From: JBBDMU01 sp040905685
Lineage (GTDB): Bacteria; Bacteroidota; Rhodothermia; Balneolales; Natronogracilivirgulaceae
Direction: 5' to 3'
Assembly (NCBI GenBank): GCA_040905685.1
Contig: JBBDRB010000113.1
Coordinates: forward strand, 7,072 to 71,071
Length of the DNA: 64,000 nt
Shown here: positions 16,703-24,785 of the stretch, one piece after another
Layout: each line of letters begins with the position of its first letter
How positions within the stretch are numbered: position 1 is the stretch's first letter
Notes under the pieces: generated by a model
Told to the model about the DNA's origin: nothing
Databases searched by the model: none
The model's input: the letters and a program-made list of their open reading frames with translations, nothing else
Program-made: the position numbers and the translations under genes

Positions 16703-17818
16703 ATGAATATACTGGCTCTGGAGCCTTTTCTCGGTGGATCGCACAAGGCTTTTTTAGAAGGCCTGGCCCGGTACTCCCGGCATAATGTCATAGCCCTGAC
16801 CATGAGTGACCGGAATTGGAAATGGCGGATGAACGGTGGGGCCGTTACCCTGGCGGGCAGGACCCATGAGATCAAAGAACCCATTGACCTGGTCCTGGCA
16901 AGCAGCATGACCAATCTGCCGGCATTTGTTGCCTTAACCAATCCCAGGTTTGCCCATACGCCGGTGATCATGTACATGCATGAAAATCAGCTTACCCAGC
17001 CGCTGCCCGACGGGGAGGAGCGTGATTTGACTTTCTGTTATATTAACTTCCTGAGTGTTCTGGTGGCCGATAAGGTGCTCTTTAATTCTCACTTTCACCG
17101 GCAGTCTTTCCTTTCCGAGTTACCGGGGTTTCTGGATAAATTTCCCGATTATCATCAAACCGAGTCCATTAAGAGCGTGAACGAAAAAAGCTCGGTGCTG
17201 CATCCCGGGCTGGACCTGAAAGTGCTTGGTGATCAAAAAAGCAAGCGGGAACCGAATAAGAAGCCGGTCATCGTATGGAATCAGCGTTGGTCTTTCGACA
17301 AAGACCCCGAAAAATTTTTCCGGATCATAAACCGGCTTGACGATACCGACTGTGAATTCGATCTGATACTGGCCGGTGATGACAAGCACGATAAATGGGA
17401 AGTATTTGAAAAGGCCCGTGAGCGCTACGCTAATAAAATTATTCATTATGGCTATGTCGATGATGTGGAAACCTACGCCAGCTTGCTTGACAGGGGGGAT
17501 GTTGTCGTATCCACGGCCCGGTATGAATTCTTCTGTGTGGCTATCATGGAGGCTATTTACGGCGGTTGTCATCCGCTGCTTCCGACCGGGCTGACGTATC
17601 CTGAACTGATGCCGGAAACGCTCCGGGAACCGCTGCTGCACGGACCGGTATTTTACGATAGCGAAGATGATTTGTTCCACAAACTTCGTGATATCCTGCT
17701 CGGCAGGCACAAGCTGCTTCCCCGCTCCACGCTGCAGGGGATCAACCGCCATATGGACTGGGGTCATGCTGTCGATACATTCGACGATTTATTTGAGAGC
17801 CTTTTACGTGCCCAGTAG
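16703..17818 (+). CDS. DUF3524 glycosyltransferase, tRNA-queuosine mannosyltransferase (QTMAN/GTDC1)-like
   Basis: A 371-aa GT-B glycosyltransferase. The N-terminal half has the DUF3524 hallmarks: ILALEPFLGGSHKAFLEGL, NWKWRMNGGAV, MYMHENQLTQPLPDGEERD and FCYINFLSVLVADKVLFNS. The C-terminal half is GT4-like (KPVIVWNQRWSFDKDPE, then VVSTARYEFFCVAIMEAIYGG). The animal homologue QTMAN adds mannose to queuosine in tRNA-Asp. A bacterial role is inference, supported by queE in the same window. ATG 16703 gives the conserved N terminus, 13 bases after mutL. The gene is complete and ends four bases before the N gap. Confidence 0.82.
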   Translation: MNILALEPFLGGSHKAFLEGLARYSRHNVIALTMSDRNWKWRMNGGAVTLAGRTHEIKEPIDLVLASSMTNLPAFVALTNPRFAHTPVIMYMHENQLTQPLPDGEERDLTFCYINFLSVLVADKVLFNSHFHRQSFLSELPGFLDKFPDYHQTESIKSVNEKSSVLHPGLDLKVLGDQKSKREPNKKPVIVWNQRWSFDKDPEKFFRIINRLDDTDCEFDLILAGDDKHDKWEVFEKARERYANKIIHYGYVDDVETYASLLDRGDVVVSTARYEFFCVAIMEAIYGGCHPLLPTGLTYPELMPETLREPLLHGPVFYDSEDDLFHKLRDILLGRHKLLPRSTLQGINRHMDWGHAVDTFDDLFESLLRAQ

Positions 17819-17822
17819 CTGT

Positions 17823-17922
17823 NNNNNNNNNNNNNNNNNNNNNNNNNNNNNNNNNNNNNNNNNNNNNNNNNNNNNNNNNNNNNNNNNNNNNNNNNNNNNN
17901 NNNNNNNNNNNNNNNNNNNNNN
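17823..17922. other. Assembly gap (100 N)
   Basis: Exactly 100 N, the usual placeholder for a gap of unknown length. It interrupts the 3' part of the minus-strand arsC fragment. Sequence on its right side (17923-19430) shows several frame breaks, so the join here should be treated with caution. Confidence 0.98.
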
Positions 17923-18016
17923 TATCATCCACCGAAACGGATTCATGAACAGACAGATCATAACCGATCTCTTTCATGGCTTCAATTGCCCTGGGGTTGA
18001 CGATTCCCGATGGCCG
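17923..18016 (-). pseudogene. arsC: arsC (LMW-phosphatase-type arsenate reductase) internal fragment
   Basis: On the minus strand this reads RPSGIVNPRAIEAMKEIG then YDLSVHESVSVDD. That is the middle of thioredoxin-linked arsenate reductases (a SxGxxPSG-xVNPxAI type segment). The N-terminal P-loop with the catalytic cysteine (CTGNSCRS-type) is missing. In its place the frame runs directly out of Acr3 sequence (LFLNWILGP). The C-terminal part is lost in the N gap. Either a deletion fused acr3 to arsC or the assembly joined them wrongly. Confidence 0.7.
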
Positions 18017-18314
18017 GGGTCCGAGGATCCAGTTTAAAAACAGGGAAAAGCCGACTACCCTTAAATTGGTAAAAACTTTGCCCAGATGTTCATATCTTAC
18101 CTTGGCGAGCGGCGGATACATCATCACAATAAAGGCCGATTGCAATGGGGATATTAGTTGTTCCAACCTGAAACCGGCTCATAAAGCTTTCCACATCAGG
18201 GATCAGATTGCCGAGCGTAACACCCAGACCCATAGCCAGGAATATCCATAATGTTAGAAAACGGTCCAGCAGCGACAGTTTTTCCTTAGCAGGAACTTCT
18301 ATAGTATGAGACAT
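18014..18314 (-). pseudogene. acr3: acr3-type arsenite efflux permease, 5' fragment with frameshift
   Basis: The N terminus MSHTIEVPAKEKLSLLDRFL and the first membrane helices (GVTLGNLIPDVESFMSRFQ) are typical of Acr3 arsenite/H+ antiporters. After TNIPIAIGL the frame breaks: one extra base in the T run at 18131-18133 (minus strand) puts IVMMYPPLAKVRYEHLGKVF in another frame. Reading on, LFLNWILGP is followed at once by arsC sequence, so about eight of ten helices are absent. It starts two bases past the arsM stop region, in the same direction. It cannot make a working pump as assembled. Confidence 0.8.
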
Positions 18315-18315
18315 A

Positions 18316-19122
18316 TCAGGATTTTTCCGCATAAACGGTAATGCTTGTTATTCCTGATTCGCCCTCTTTATACTGTTTTATCTCTTCACTGTTAAGGTAA
18401 TCGTTAAGAATGTCATCCGGAATGGTAATATCTTTCTCTTTCTGAAGTGCTATGTTCTTAAAACCGGCATCTTTAATGATGCCAAGATAATCCTCTTTAC
18501 GGATGGCTCCTGATATGCATCCGGTGTACATGGAAGCGGCGTGATGCAGTTTCTCAGGCAGCTTTCCGGTCAATACAATGTCGGAAATGCTGAAATGCTT
18601 GCCTGGTTTTAAGATTCGGTTGATTTCACGGAAAGCATTGGGCTTATGGGGAACGAGGTTCAGCACACAATTGCTCACGACAACATCGGCTGTGGAAGAG
18701 GGAAGAGGGATCTCTTCGATTTCCCCAAGATGAAATTCAATATTCGTGTAGCCCAGCTTTTCAGCGTTTGTGTGTGCTTTGGCAATCATGGCTTCAGAAA
18801 AATCGATGCCGATTACGAGCCCGGAATCTCCGGTTTCATGCCGGGCAACGAAACAATCGTTTCCTGCTCCCGAGCCGAGGTCTACAACAGTGTCGCCAGG
18901 CTTGATTCCGGCAAATTCCGTCGGAAGTCCGCAACCCAGGCCAAGGTCGGCCTCGGTGCTGTAGCCTTTTAGCGTGGAATAATCATCCGACATGATATTA
19001 TAGACTTCCGTTGAGCAGCTGCCTGACCCGCAGCACGAGGATTGATTGGTTTCTTTATCCTGATGAGCAATTTCGGTATACTTTTGCTTAACAAGATCTT
19101 TTAATTCGGCTGAATTGGACAT
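18316..19122 (-). CDS. arsM: Arsenite S-adenosylmethionine methyltransferase
   Basis: A complete 268-aa ArsM-type methyltransferase. It has an N-terminal Cys cluster (QSSCCGSGSC), the SAM motif VVDLGSGAGNDCFVARHETG, and the conserved single cysteines of the As(III) site in LGLGCGLPTEF, VVSNCVLNLVPHK and SMYTGCISGAI. It methylates trivalent arsenic with SAM, in the cytosol. It is the only intact member of the ars group here: a damaged arsR lies upstream and damaged acr3/arsC downstream on the same strand. Confidence 0.93.
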   Translation of the reverse strand: MSNSAELKDLVKQKYTEIAHQDKETNQSSCCGSGSCSTEVYNIMSDDYSTLKGYSTEADLGLGCGLPTEFAGIKPGDTVVDLGSGAGNDCFVARHETGDSGLVIGIDFSEAMIAKAHTNAEKLGYTNIEFHLGEIEEIPLPSSTADVVVSNCVLNLVPHKPNAFREINRILKPGKHFSISDIVLTGKLPEKLHHAASMYTGCISGAIRKEDYLGIIKDAGFKNIALQKEKDITIPDDILNDYLNSEEIKQYKEGESGITSITVYAEKS

Positions 19123-19155
19123 GGATTTATGATTATGGATTGTGGGTTATATTTT

Positions 19156-19428
19156 TCAGCAGCATTCATTATTTTTTTTCAGCTTATTGGAATTGAAGAA
19201 CTGGAAAAAGCTTTGTTCAAAAGCTCCAAATACTTCGTAATCAATGAAATAGCATGATTTATTCCCATCAACGGTACCTGGATAAGTCCGGCTTTCAGTA
19301 ATTCCTTAAGGTGCTGAAATACGATAGTTTTAAGTATTTCAACCCGCGCAGGGTGAGAGATAGCCTTGGCAAAAGCTGCCAGTTCGTTCTCAGAGAGCTG
19401 AAACTCGTTTTTTTTTAATTTGTGACAT
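19156..19428 (-). pseudogene. arsR: arsR-type repressor remnant with deletion and frameshifts
   Basis: Starting at ATG 19428 the pieces of an ArsR/SmtB regulator are recognisable but in different frames. NEFQLSENELAAFAKAISHP is out of frame with the ATG because of a nine-A run (19408-19416). ILKTI is joined directly to VFQHLKELLKAGLIQ, lacking roughly 25 codons of the winged helix-turn-helix (around 19318-19326). One base then appears to be missing near 19274-19281 before GTVDGNKSCYFIDYEVFGAF and a Cys-Cys C terminus. The order arsR, arsM, acr3, arsC is a normal ars operon. No other gene is seen in 19123-19507. Confidence 0.8.
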
Positions 19429-19507
19429 GATGCAAAGCGTTAATTAATCGTTAATATACGATTATTAGATCCCCAATCAAACCCGGAAGGATTAAATAAC
19501 CGGTCCG

Positions 19508-20020
19508 TCAGGGTGATAGAGAAGACATTATGCTTTCCTTATCGGTGAACACAGGTATGACGCTCATGCTGCCGTCCGTTTCGAGTATGACCGCATCCAG
19601 GGAACTCATTCCCCCGGAGCCGCTTTGGCGGACTGTAGCCTGAATTTCATCTACGGTGATGCGTTCCTGTTTCATGACCGCATGCAAATAATTTCCTTTA
19701 TAGAATAACAAGGTGGGTTCGGATTTGACAAACTGTTTGATGATCCGGGACCGCACGGAAAGCCAGGTAATGGCATACTGAAGAAAAATAAGGACGGCAA
19801 AGCCAAGCATGCCTTCGGCAAGGGCAATGTCTTTATTGAGCAGGACGGTCGCAAGGGTTGAACCTAACGCTACGGTAATGATGAAATCAAAGGCGTTCAT
19901 CTTGGATAAGGTGCGCTTGCCGGAGATCCTCAGCAGCAGGATCAAACCCGCATAGGCCAGCACACCGATGATGAGTGTTCGTAACAGACTGTTCCAGTTT
20001 TCGAAGATGATGTTTTCCAT
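19508..20020 (-). CDS. YetF-like membrane protein (DUF421)
   Basis: A 170-aa protein of the YetF/DUF421 family. It has three N-terminal membrane helices (TLIIGVLAYAGLILLLRISG, IITVALGSTLATVLL, LGFAVLIFLQYAITWL) and a cytoplasmic C-terminal domain with SEPTLLFYKGNYL and VDEIQATVRQSG followed by LDAVILETDGSMSVIP. The conserved GKRTLSKMNAFDFIITVALG segment is diagnostic. ATG 20020 fits the family N terminus. The function of this family is poorly known; some members affect spore germination in Bacillus. Confidence 0.85.
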   Translation of the reverse strand: MENIIFENWNSLLRTLIIGVLAYAGLILLLRISGKRTLSKMNAFDFIITVALGSTLATVLLNKDIALAEGMLGFAVLIFLQYAITWLSVRSRIIKQFVKSEPTLLFYKGNYLHAVMKQERITVDEIQATVRQSGSGGMSSLDAVILETDGSMSVIPVFTDKESIMSSLSP

Positions 20021-20180
20021 GACAGATGTATTAAAAGGGTTCCGGATGCCTGGTTTCTGATGGTCAACATACATAAAGGCTGGATTGGTTCAGTTTAAAA
20101 TATGTCGTATAATTAATATTATGTAAACTAATATAAATACAGACCCTTGCCGCACCGCCTCGTTTTGGCCTGCTTTCTTT

Positions 20181-20501
20181 TCAGATCATGCCGATAAAAC
20201 AGACTGAGCTTCCGTATTCATTGCTCACAATGAAATTACCGCCAAAATCATTATCGGTATAATCCACCACGGTATCGCCGACGTATTGTTCGGAATCCTT
20301 TTCCACGTAAATCATCAAATCATCGACTTCCAGCGTTTTGTCACTTTTCTGAGGGCTCTCGTTTATAGCCAGGCCAACGGATAGGCCTCCACCACATCCG
20401 GCACAACCTGAAGACAGCCTGACTTCAGGAGAATGCATCTCTCCTGCTTTCAGCAACCTGCTGATTTTTTTCCGGGCTTGCGAGGTAAATGTGACAGTCA
20501 T
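20181..20501 (-). CDS. HesB/IscA-like iron-sulfur biogenesis family protein
   Basis: A 106-aa protein with the A-type carrier pattern: FTSQARKKISRLL at the N terminus, a first cysteine region SSGCAGCGGGLSVGLAI, DDLMIYVEKDSEQYVGDTVVD, and a C-terminal single Cys (SSVCF). Classic IscA has one Cys near residue 35 and a C-terminal CxC. Here the spacing is changed (CAGC plus one C-terminal Cys), so it belongs to the looser HesB-like group and cluster binding is uncertain. It is the last gene of the der-nuoI minus-strand run. Confidence 0.65.
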   Translation of the reverse strand: MTVTFTSQARKKISRLLKAGEMHSPEVRLSSGCAGCGGGLSVGLAINESPQKSDKTLEVDDLMIYVEKDSEQYVGDTVVDYTDNDFGGNFIVSNEYGSSVCFIGMI

Positions 20502-20525
20502 CGAATAAGATATTTAAGGATATTT

Positions 20526-21155
20526 TTACGGACCTGCGAAGGATTCAGTCTTGTCTTCTTCTTCCGTCAGCCTGGTCAGACCATGGATGATCAATACAAT
20601 GGCGGCAGCAACAACTAACTTAATCATCCATATATCTATGGGGAGATAGCTGGCAGGAGTAAAGTTCATCAAATAGGCAATGACAATCAACGAAATTCCC
20701 GCCACTACGTAATAATTGTTTGGATTCCTGAGTCCTTTAAGCACAAACAGCATTATTGCAATTAGTATAGCCCCACCCTGGAACATAGCTAACACCATCT
20801 CTTTCAATGCATCCGATTCTCTGGCAAAGGGAAAAGCGGCGATCAGCAACAGGGGCAGAGCGCAAAATACGAATGGAAAGCGGGCAAATACCGGCTTTGA
20901 TAACCACAATAAAACAGACAGCCCACTCATGATGAAGGAAATGGATACAATCCTGCTCCAGTCCATAAATAAACGTCCGTCGACCCAGGGAAAATATGTC
21001 TCAAGTTCAGTGCCCACTATGCCTACAGCCAGCGACAAGGCACTGACCGCCAGACACAGGTAAAAAAGGCTGTTACGGATCCGTGAAAAAAAAAGCAGGC
21101 GGATGGTACCGTACAGGGCGGCCAACAGTAAAAGAAATCCGGAAAGGGTTATCAT
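20526..21155 (-). CDS. Polytopic membrane protein of unknown function
   Basis: A 209-aa protein with about seven predicted membrane helices: ITLSGFLLLLAALYGTIRLL, SLFYLCLAVSALSLAVGIVG, IVSISFIMSGLSVLLWL, FVFCALPLLLIAAFPF, AILIAIMLFVLKGL, YYVVAGISLIVIAYLMN and LVVAAAIVLIIHGL. I do not recognise the family. It overlaps the upstream gene by 4 bases, so the two are translationally coupled and perhaps work together. Confidence 0.7.
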   Translation of the reverse strand: MITLSGFLLLLAALYGTIRLLFFSRIRNSLFYLCLAVSALSLAVGIVGTELETYFPWVDGRLFMDWSRIVSISFIMSGLSVLLWLSKPVFARFPFVFCALPLLLIAAFPFARESDALKEMVLAMFQGGAILIAIMLFVLKGLRNPNNYYVVAGISLIVIAYLMNFTPASYLPIDIWMIKLVVAAAIVLIIHGLTRLTEEEDKTESFAGP

Positions 21156-21613
21156 GCTCGGTGAGGCTTTTGCAATGTTCGTCCGGCATCTATGACCAGG
21201 ATCCTTTCAGCGATCTCCTTTAGCTTTTCACGCTCAAAGCCGATCAGCGAATGCAGCCGGTCCAGCAAGGTGGTTTCTTCCCCATTCTGCATGAGCGAAC
21301 GCTGCCATCCGGCTTCCGGAATGTTACCAAGCATGGCTACCAGAGTGGAACGGTTTTCCCGGATGGAGTCTATTACTTCATCCGGCCCTTCTGCGGCCTC
21401 GACGGTATTCTTGAAAGCCAGTCCTTCAATCAGGGGCGAAAACAACGTTCTCTGGGCATGGTCGATCCCCAATAGCATTTCCAAAACGGAGGTTTCACCC
21501 AATGGTTTTTCACTGTGGGGTATGGCCGATATGACGGTCTTCAATGCCGTTAGTTCTTCCTGCAAATACGAGGCCTGTTCAAGAATTTCTGCGGGTTGCC
21601 TTTCCATTGCCAT
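21152..21613 (-). CDS. Unknown helical protein, possibly DinB-like four-helix fold
   Basis: A 153-aa, all-helical, acidic protein starting at ATG 21613 (or 21607). Segments such as LEQASYLQEELTALKTVIS, VLEMLLGIDHAQRTLFSPLI and RLHSLIGFEREKLKEIAERI have the spacing of DinB/DfsB-like four-helix bundles, but the usual metal-binding histidine triad is not evident, so the assignment is weak. It begins eight bases past the nuoI stop and overlaps the following membrane-protein gene. Confidence 0.55.
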   Translation of the reverse strand: MAMERQPAEILEQASYLQEELTALKTVISAIPHSEKPLGETSVLEMLLGIDHAQRTLFSPLIEGLAFKNTVEAAEGPDEVIDSIRENRSTLVAMLGNIPEAGWQRSLMQNGEETTLLDRLHSLIGFEREKLKEIAERILVIDAGRTLQKPHRA

Positions 21614-21620
21614 TGTTTTG

Positions 21621-22298
21621 CTATTCAACGTTTGCTTTGTCCTGGGCCCGTTCCTCTTCCAGCATTTCCACCAGAGACAGGCTGGTCTCCCAGCGTTTGT
21701 CTTTATTGCGTACCGAATGGATGTTATTATCCTCATCAAAATTCCAGAACTGCCCGAATTGCCGGTTTTTATATTCACGAAGAAAATCCAGCCGTTCTTT
21801 CAGTTCTTCTTTAGGAACCAACAACCTGGATTTATCATAAATGGCCTCTTCCCTGTTTTCAAAAACAATGTCATAATCTTTACTCATAACGATGGCCTCT
21901 TCGGGACAAACCTCTTCGCACAGGCCACAATATATGCAGCGCAGCATATTGATCTCGAAGAAAGACGGATAACGCTCCTTGGGATTGTCCTTGTTTTCAT
22001 CCGCTTGCATGCTGATGGCCAGCGGCGGACAGGCACGGGCACATAACCCGCAGGCCACGCATCGTTCCTGGCCGTTATCTTCTACCAAAACCGGTCGCCC
22101 GCGAAATATGGCCGGTGGAGTCCATCTCTCCTCGGGGTACTGACGGGTGAAGCGGGGCTTGAACATCTGCTTAAAAGTATAGCCCAAACCTTTAAAGATC
22201 TCGGGCAAATAGATCCTTTCAAGGAAGTTCAGCCGGCGCTCTTTATCCTGGTTCTTGCCGGTGGCATTTAATACGGGTTCTTCGAGATTATGAGACAC
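21621..22298 (-). CDS. nuoI: NADH-quinone oxidoreductase subunit I-like 2x[4Fe-4S] protein
   Basis: NuoI is the peripheral-arm subunit of complex I that carries clusters N6a and N6b. The two ferredoxin motifs are CVACGLCARACP and CIYCGLCEEVCP, and EIFKGLGYTFKQMFKPRFTR is the membrane-facing N-terminal helix typical of NuoI. The start is either GTG 22298 (chosen) or TTG 22346, nine bases past der; no ATG is available. The gene stands alone between der and unknown genes, and no other nuo gene is in the window. Confidence 0.85.
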   Translation of the reverse strand: MSHNLEEPVLNATGKNQDKERRLNFLERIYLPEIFKGLGYTFKQMFKPRFTRQYPEERWTPPAIFRGRPVLVEDNGQERCVACGLCARACPPLAISMQADENKDNPKERYPSFFEINMLRCIYCGLCEEVCPEEAIVMSKDYDIVFENREEAIYDKSRLLVPKEELKERLDFLREYKNRQFGQFWNFDEDNNIHSVRNKDKRWETSLSLVEMLEEERAQDKANVE

Positions 22299-22354
22299 GG
22301 ATAGTGATTCGGTTTTATAATGATTTAATAACAGCCTATTATACAAAAACTATG

Positions 22355-23662
22355 TCATTTTTCCTTGAATATCAACGTGATTGGAACGCCTGTGAACTGA
22401 AATTCTTCCCGCATTCTGTTTTCAAGGAATCGTCTGTAATTAGCCGGCAGGCTTTCCGGATTATTGAGGAAAAACATAAATACGGGAGGATTCGCTTTTA
22501 CCTGTGTAACGTATTTAATCTTGCGTTCTTTTCCTCCGGCTCCCGGTAAGGGCCGCGTCGAGATGATACGCTCCATAAACTTGTTAAGCTCACTCGTCGA
22601 TATCTTTTTGTGACGCTCTTCAATAACAACGTCGGCCATTTCAATTATTTTAAAGATCCTTTGTCTGGATTTCGCCGAAATGGTGATAATGGGGATATAG
22701 CCCATATCCGGCATCTTATCCCGGATCATTTTTTCATAATTTTTTACCGAGTGAGTATCTTTTTCCACCAGGTCCCATTTGTTGATGGCGACGATGACCC
22801 CTTTATTAAATTTTTCCGCCTCCCTGAGAATCCTCAGGTCCTGTGCTTCAAACCCCTGGACAGCATCTATCAACAAAATAGCTACATGGCATTCCCGTAT
22901 GCTTTTGCCGGTCCGTACTGCACTGAAGAATTCAATATTCTCTGCCACTTTACTTTTGCGGCGCAAACCTGCCGTATCGACCAGAACATAGGATTTGTCA
23001 TGAAAGGTCAGCCTGCTGTTAATGGAATCGCGTGTGGTTCCCGCTATATCGGTCACAATGCTTCGTTCATCATTTAAAAGGGCATTGACCAAACTGCTTT
23101 TTCCAACATTGGGACGGCCGATAATAGCTATTTTGGGAGTGCCGTCCTCATTGTTATTTTTGGTCTCTTCCGGAAGCAGGGTTACCAGATAGTCCAGCAA
23201 CTCTCCCGTCCCGGTTCCGGTAATGGAAGACAGGGCAAATACATCCTCAAAACCGAGTTTATAGAATTCAGAGGCCTGCCAGCTCCGTTCGGTATTGTCG
23301 GCTTTATTGGCTACCACCACAATGGGTTTTGCCTGTTTCCTCAAAATTTCAGCCACGGCCTGATCCAGATCCGTAATACCTTGCTCAACATCAACAAGGA
23401 AGATTATGACGTCGGCTTCGTTTATGGCAATTTGCACCTGCTCGCGGATGCCGTCCACAATGACGTTGCCACGCTCCGGTAAGTATCCGCCGGTATCGAT
23501 CACCGTAAAATCACGGTCGTTCCAGTAACTTTCCCCGTAATGGCGGTCACGCGTTACGCCCGTCTGGTCATGTACGATGGCCTGTCTTTCGCCGATCAGG
23601 CGATTAAAAAAGGTTGATTTGCCCACATTGGGGCGCCCTACAATGGCAACTACCGGCAGCAT
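22355..23662 (-). CDS. der: Ribosome-associated GTPase Der (EngA)
   Basis: A 435-aa double-GTPase needed for 50S ribosome assembly. G domain 1 has AIVGRPNVGKSTFFN, DTGGY and NKAD. G domain 2 has AIIGRPNVGKSSLVNALL, DTAGLRRK and NKWDLVEK. The C-terminal KH-like domain includes the TRPLPGAGGKERKIKYVTQ segment and ends with FTGVPITLIFKEK. Length and motifs are standard. It heads a minus-strand run of genes (der, nuoI, two unknowns, HesB-like) with small gaps. Confidence 0.97.
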   Translation of the reverse strand: MLPVVAIVGRPNVGKSTFFNRLIGERQAIVHDQTGVTRDRHYGESYWNDRDFTVIDTGGYLPERGNVIVDGIREQVQIAINEADVIIFLVDVEQGITDLDQAVAEILRKQAKPIVVVANKADNTERSWQASEFYKLGFEDVFALSSITGTGTGELLDYLVTLLPEETKNNNEDGTPKIAIIGRPNVGKSSLVNALLNDERSIVTDIAGTTRDSINSRLTFHDKSYVLVDTAGLRRKSKVAENIEFFSAVRTGKSIRECHVAILLIDAVQGFEAQDLRILREAEKFNKGVIVAINKWDLVEKDTHSVKNYEKMIRDKMPDMGYIPIITISAKSRQRIFKIIEMADVVIEERHKKISTSELNKFMERIISTRPLPGAGGKERKIKYVTQVKANPPVFMFFLNNPESLPANYRRFLENRMREEFQFTGVPITLIFKEK

Positions 23663-23875
23663 GTAAATACTAGGTTAAAGGCTGTTATCAGCCTGGATAA
23701 CCGACCAGGCCTGAAGAGTGCAAAGATAACTACAATCATTGACAATCCGATGAAGTTAAATGCAATTGAATGCAAAAATATCTTTGCCCCCTTTAGGTTT
23801 TCATGGTATTATGCTTTCACCAACGGAACGAATCGATCAAAATGTTTCACCACCTCATTACCTGAGAATACTATT

Positions 23876-24124
23876 ATGCTACAATGGATGCATGGAGAAT
23901 TCGGACTTGTCGGTTCGCTGATTCTGGCGTACCTATTTTTTCTCCTTTTTATTTTCTGGATTTCCGGTCTGGCCGGCATCAATGATTCAAAGATGTCAGA
24001 TGGTAAAAAAATCAATTTACTGTTGATAGGCATTTTTATTCCGCCCTACCCCATCCTGTGGCTTTTCAGGGAAATCTACCGGCAGCATAAAGTGCTTAAG
24101 CACGGAAAACACGGCATTCGCTGA
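23876..24124 (+). CDS. Small membrane protein, two helices, unknown
   Basis: 82 aa from ATG 23876 (MLQWMHGEFGLVGSLILAYL). Two hydrophobic segments, LVGSLILAYLFFLLFIFWIS and LLLIGIFIPPYPILWLFREI, flank a short hydrophilic loop, followed by a basic tail (RQHKVLKHGKHGIR). The same frame is open upstream to 23750, but that part is not hydrophobic and looks non-coding. I do not recognise a family. It begins a run of four small membrane-protein genes on +. Confidence 0.5.
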   Translation: MLQWMHGEFGLVGSLILAYLFFLLFIFWISGLAGINDSKMSDGKKINLLLIGIFIPPYPILWLFREIYRQHKVLKHGKHGIR

Positions 24125-24246
24125 CCAGTTGCCTTTCCCGATCCTTAACATATTCTCACTTGTGCTTTGACATTTATTATGTAATATTATTGAATATAAC
24201 GCGTAGCTGAACTACTTCATCAGAGATATTAAAAAAAGGCTGAAAA

Positions 24247-24396
24247 ATGTTAATGTTCATTTTAATACTGTTGGTCGTGCTTTGGGCTGTAGGATTGATT
24301 ACCGAACAGACCTTCGGCGGTTTTATTCATGTATTACTTGTCATAGCCGTGGCCGTTGTGCTGATTCGCATCATTCAGGGACAACGACCCTTTTAA
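24247..24396 (+). CDS. Lmo0937-family small membrane protein (49 aa)
   Basis: A 49-aa ORF from ATG 24247 to TAA 24396. It has two hydrophobic helices around the family signature: LILLVVLWAVGLITEQTFGG, then FIHVLLVIAVAVVLIRIIQG, ending QRPF. This GGxIHxLLVIAxxxxxxRIIxG pattern is typical of the Lmo0937 family of stress-associated small membrane proteins found in many bacteria. The ATG follows an A-rich stretch, with no clear SD. Confidence 0.8.
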   Translation: MLMFILILLVVLWAVGLITEQTFGGFIHVLLVIAVAVVLIRIIQGQRPF

Positions 24397-24411
24397 AATT
24401 CAGCCTGCTTC

Positions 24412-24660
24412 ATGAAAAACTATATTGGCGTTGTGCTTATCATTATCGGTCTGGCTTTAGTCCTGACCGAAGGAAATGGGGACCCCGATTATGAGGAACA
24501 GGCCACCGGACGGGATGAAGCCGGCGGCGACCGCGGGCCGGAAGCTCCCGAAGACGGCTCTACAATTAGCATCCAGCCCGTGTTAGGAGTGGTTTTCCTT
24601 CTCACCGGAGCAGGGATTTTGATTTATGCCTACAATAATGAGAGCAGAAAAAGCAGCTGA
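24412..24660 (+). CDS. Small two-helix membrane protein with acidic loop
   Basis: 82 aa. The N-terminal helix is YIGVVLIIIGLALVL and the C-terminal helix VLGVVFLLTGAGILIYAY. Between them is a long acidic, Gly/Glu-rich loop (GRDEAGGDRGPEAPEDGS) that is probably exposed. The layout resembles DUF3185-like proteins, but I cannot assign it. It starts 15 bases after the Lmo0937-like gene, likely the same transcript. Confidence 0.55.
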   Translation: MKNYIGVVLIIIGLALVLTEGNGDPDYEEQATGRDEAGGDRGPEAPEDGSTISIQPVLGVVFLLTGAGILIYAYNNESRKSS

Positions 24661-24785
24661 TAAATTAGTTGAATTCTGCTTATCATTACGCTCAGTATTG
24701 TTCCGGATTTTCAGGCATACCAGGTAGTGTATATTATCCCGGCCTGAACATTTTTACATTTTTGATTCTTCCCGGAGTTGTTCCC

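Noticed and set aside
24166..24200. TTGACA-like -35 sequence ahead of the Lmo0937-like gene
   Set aside because: No convincing -10 element at 16-18 bases; Bacteroidota-type promoters differ, so I do not list it.
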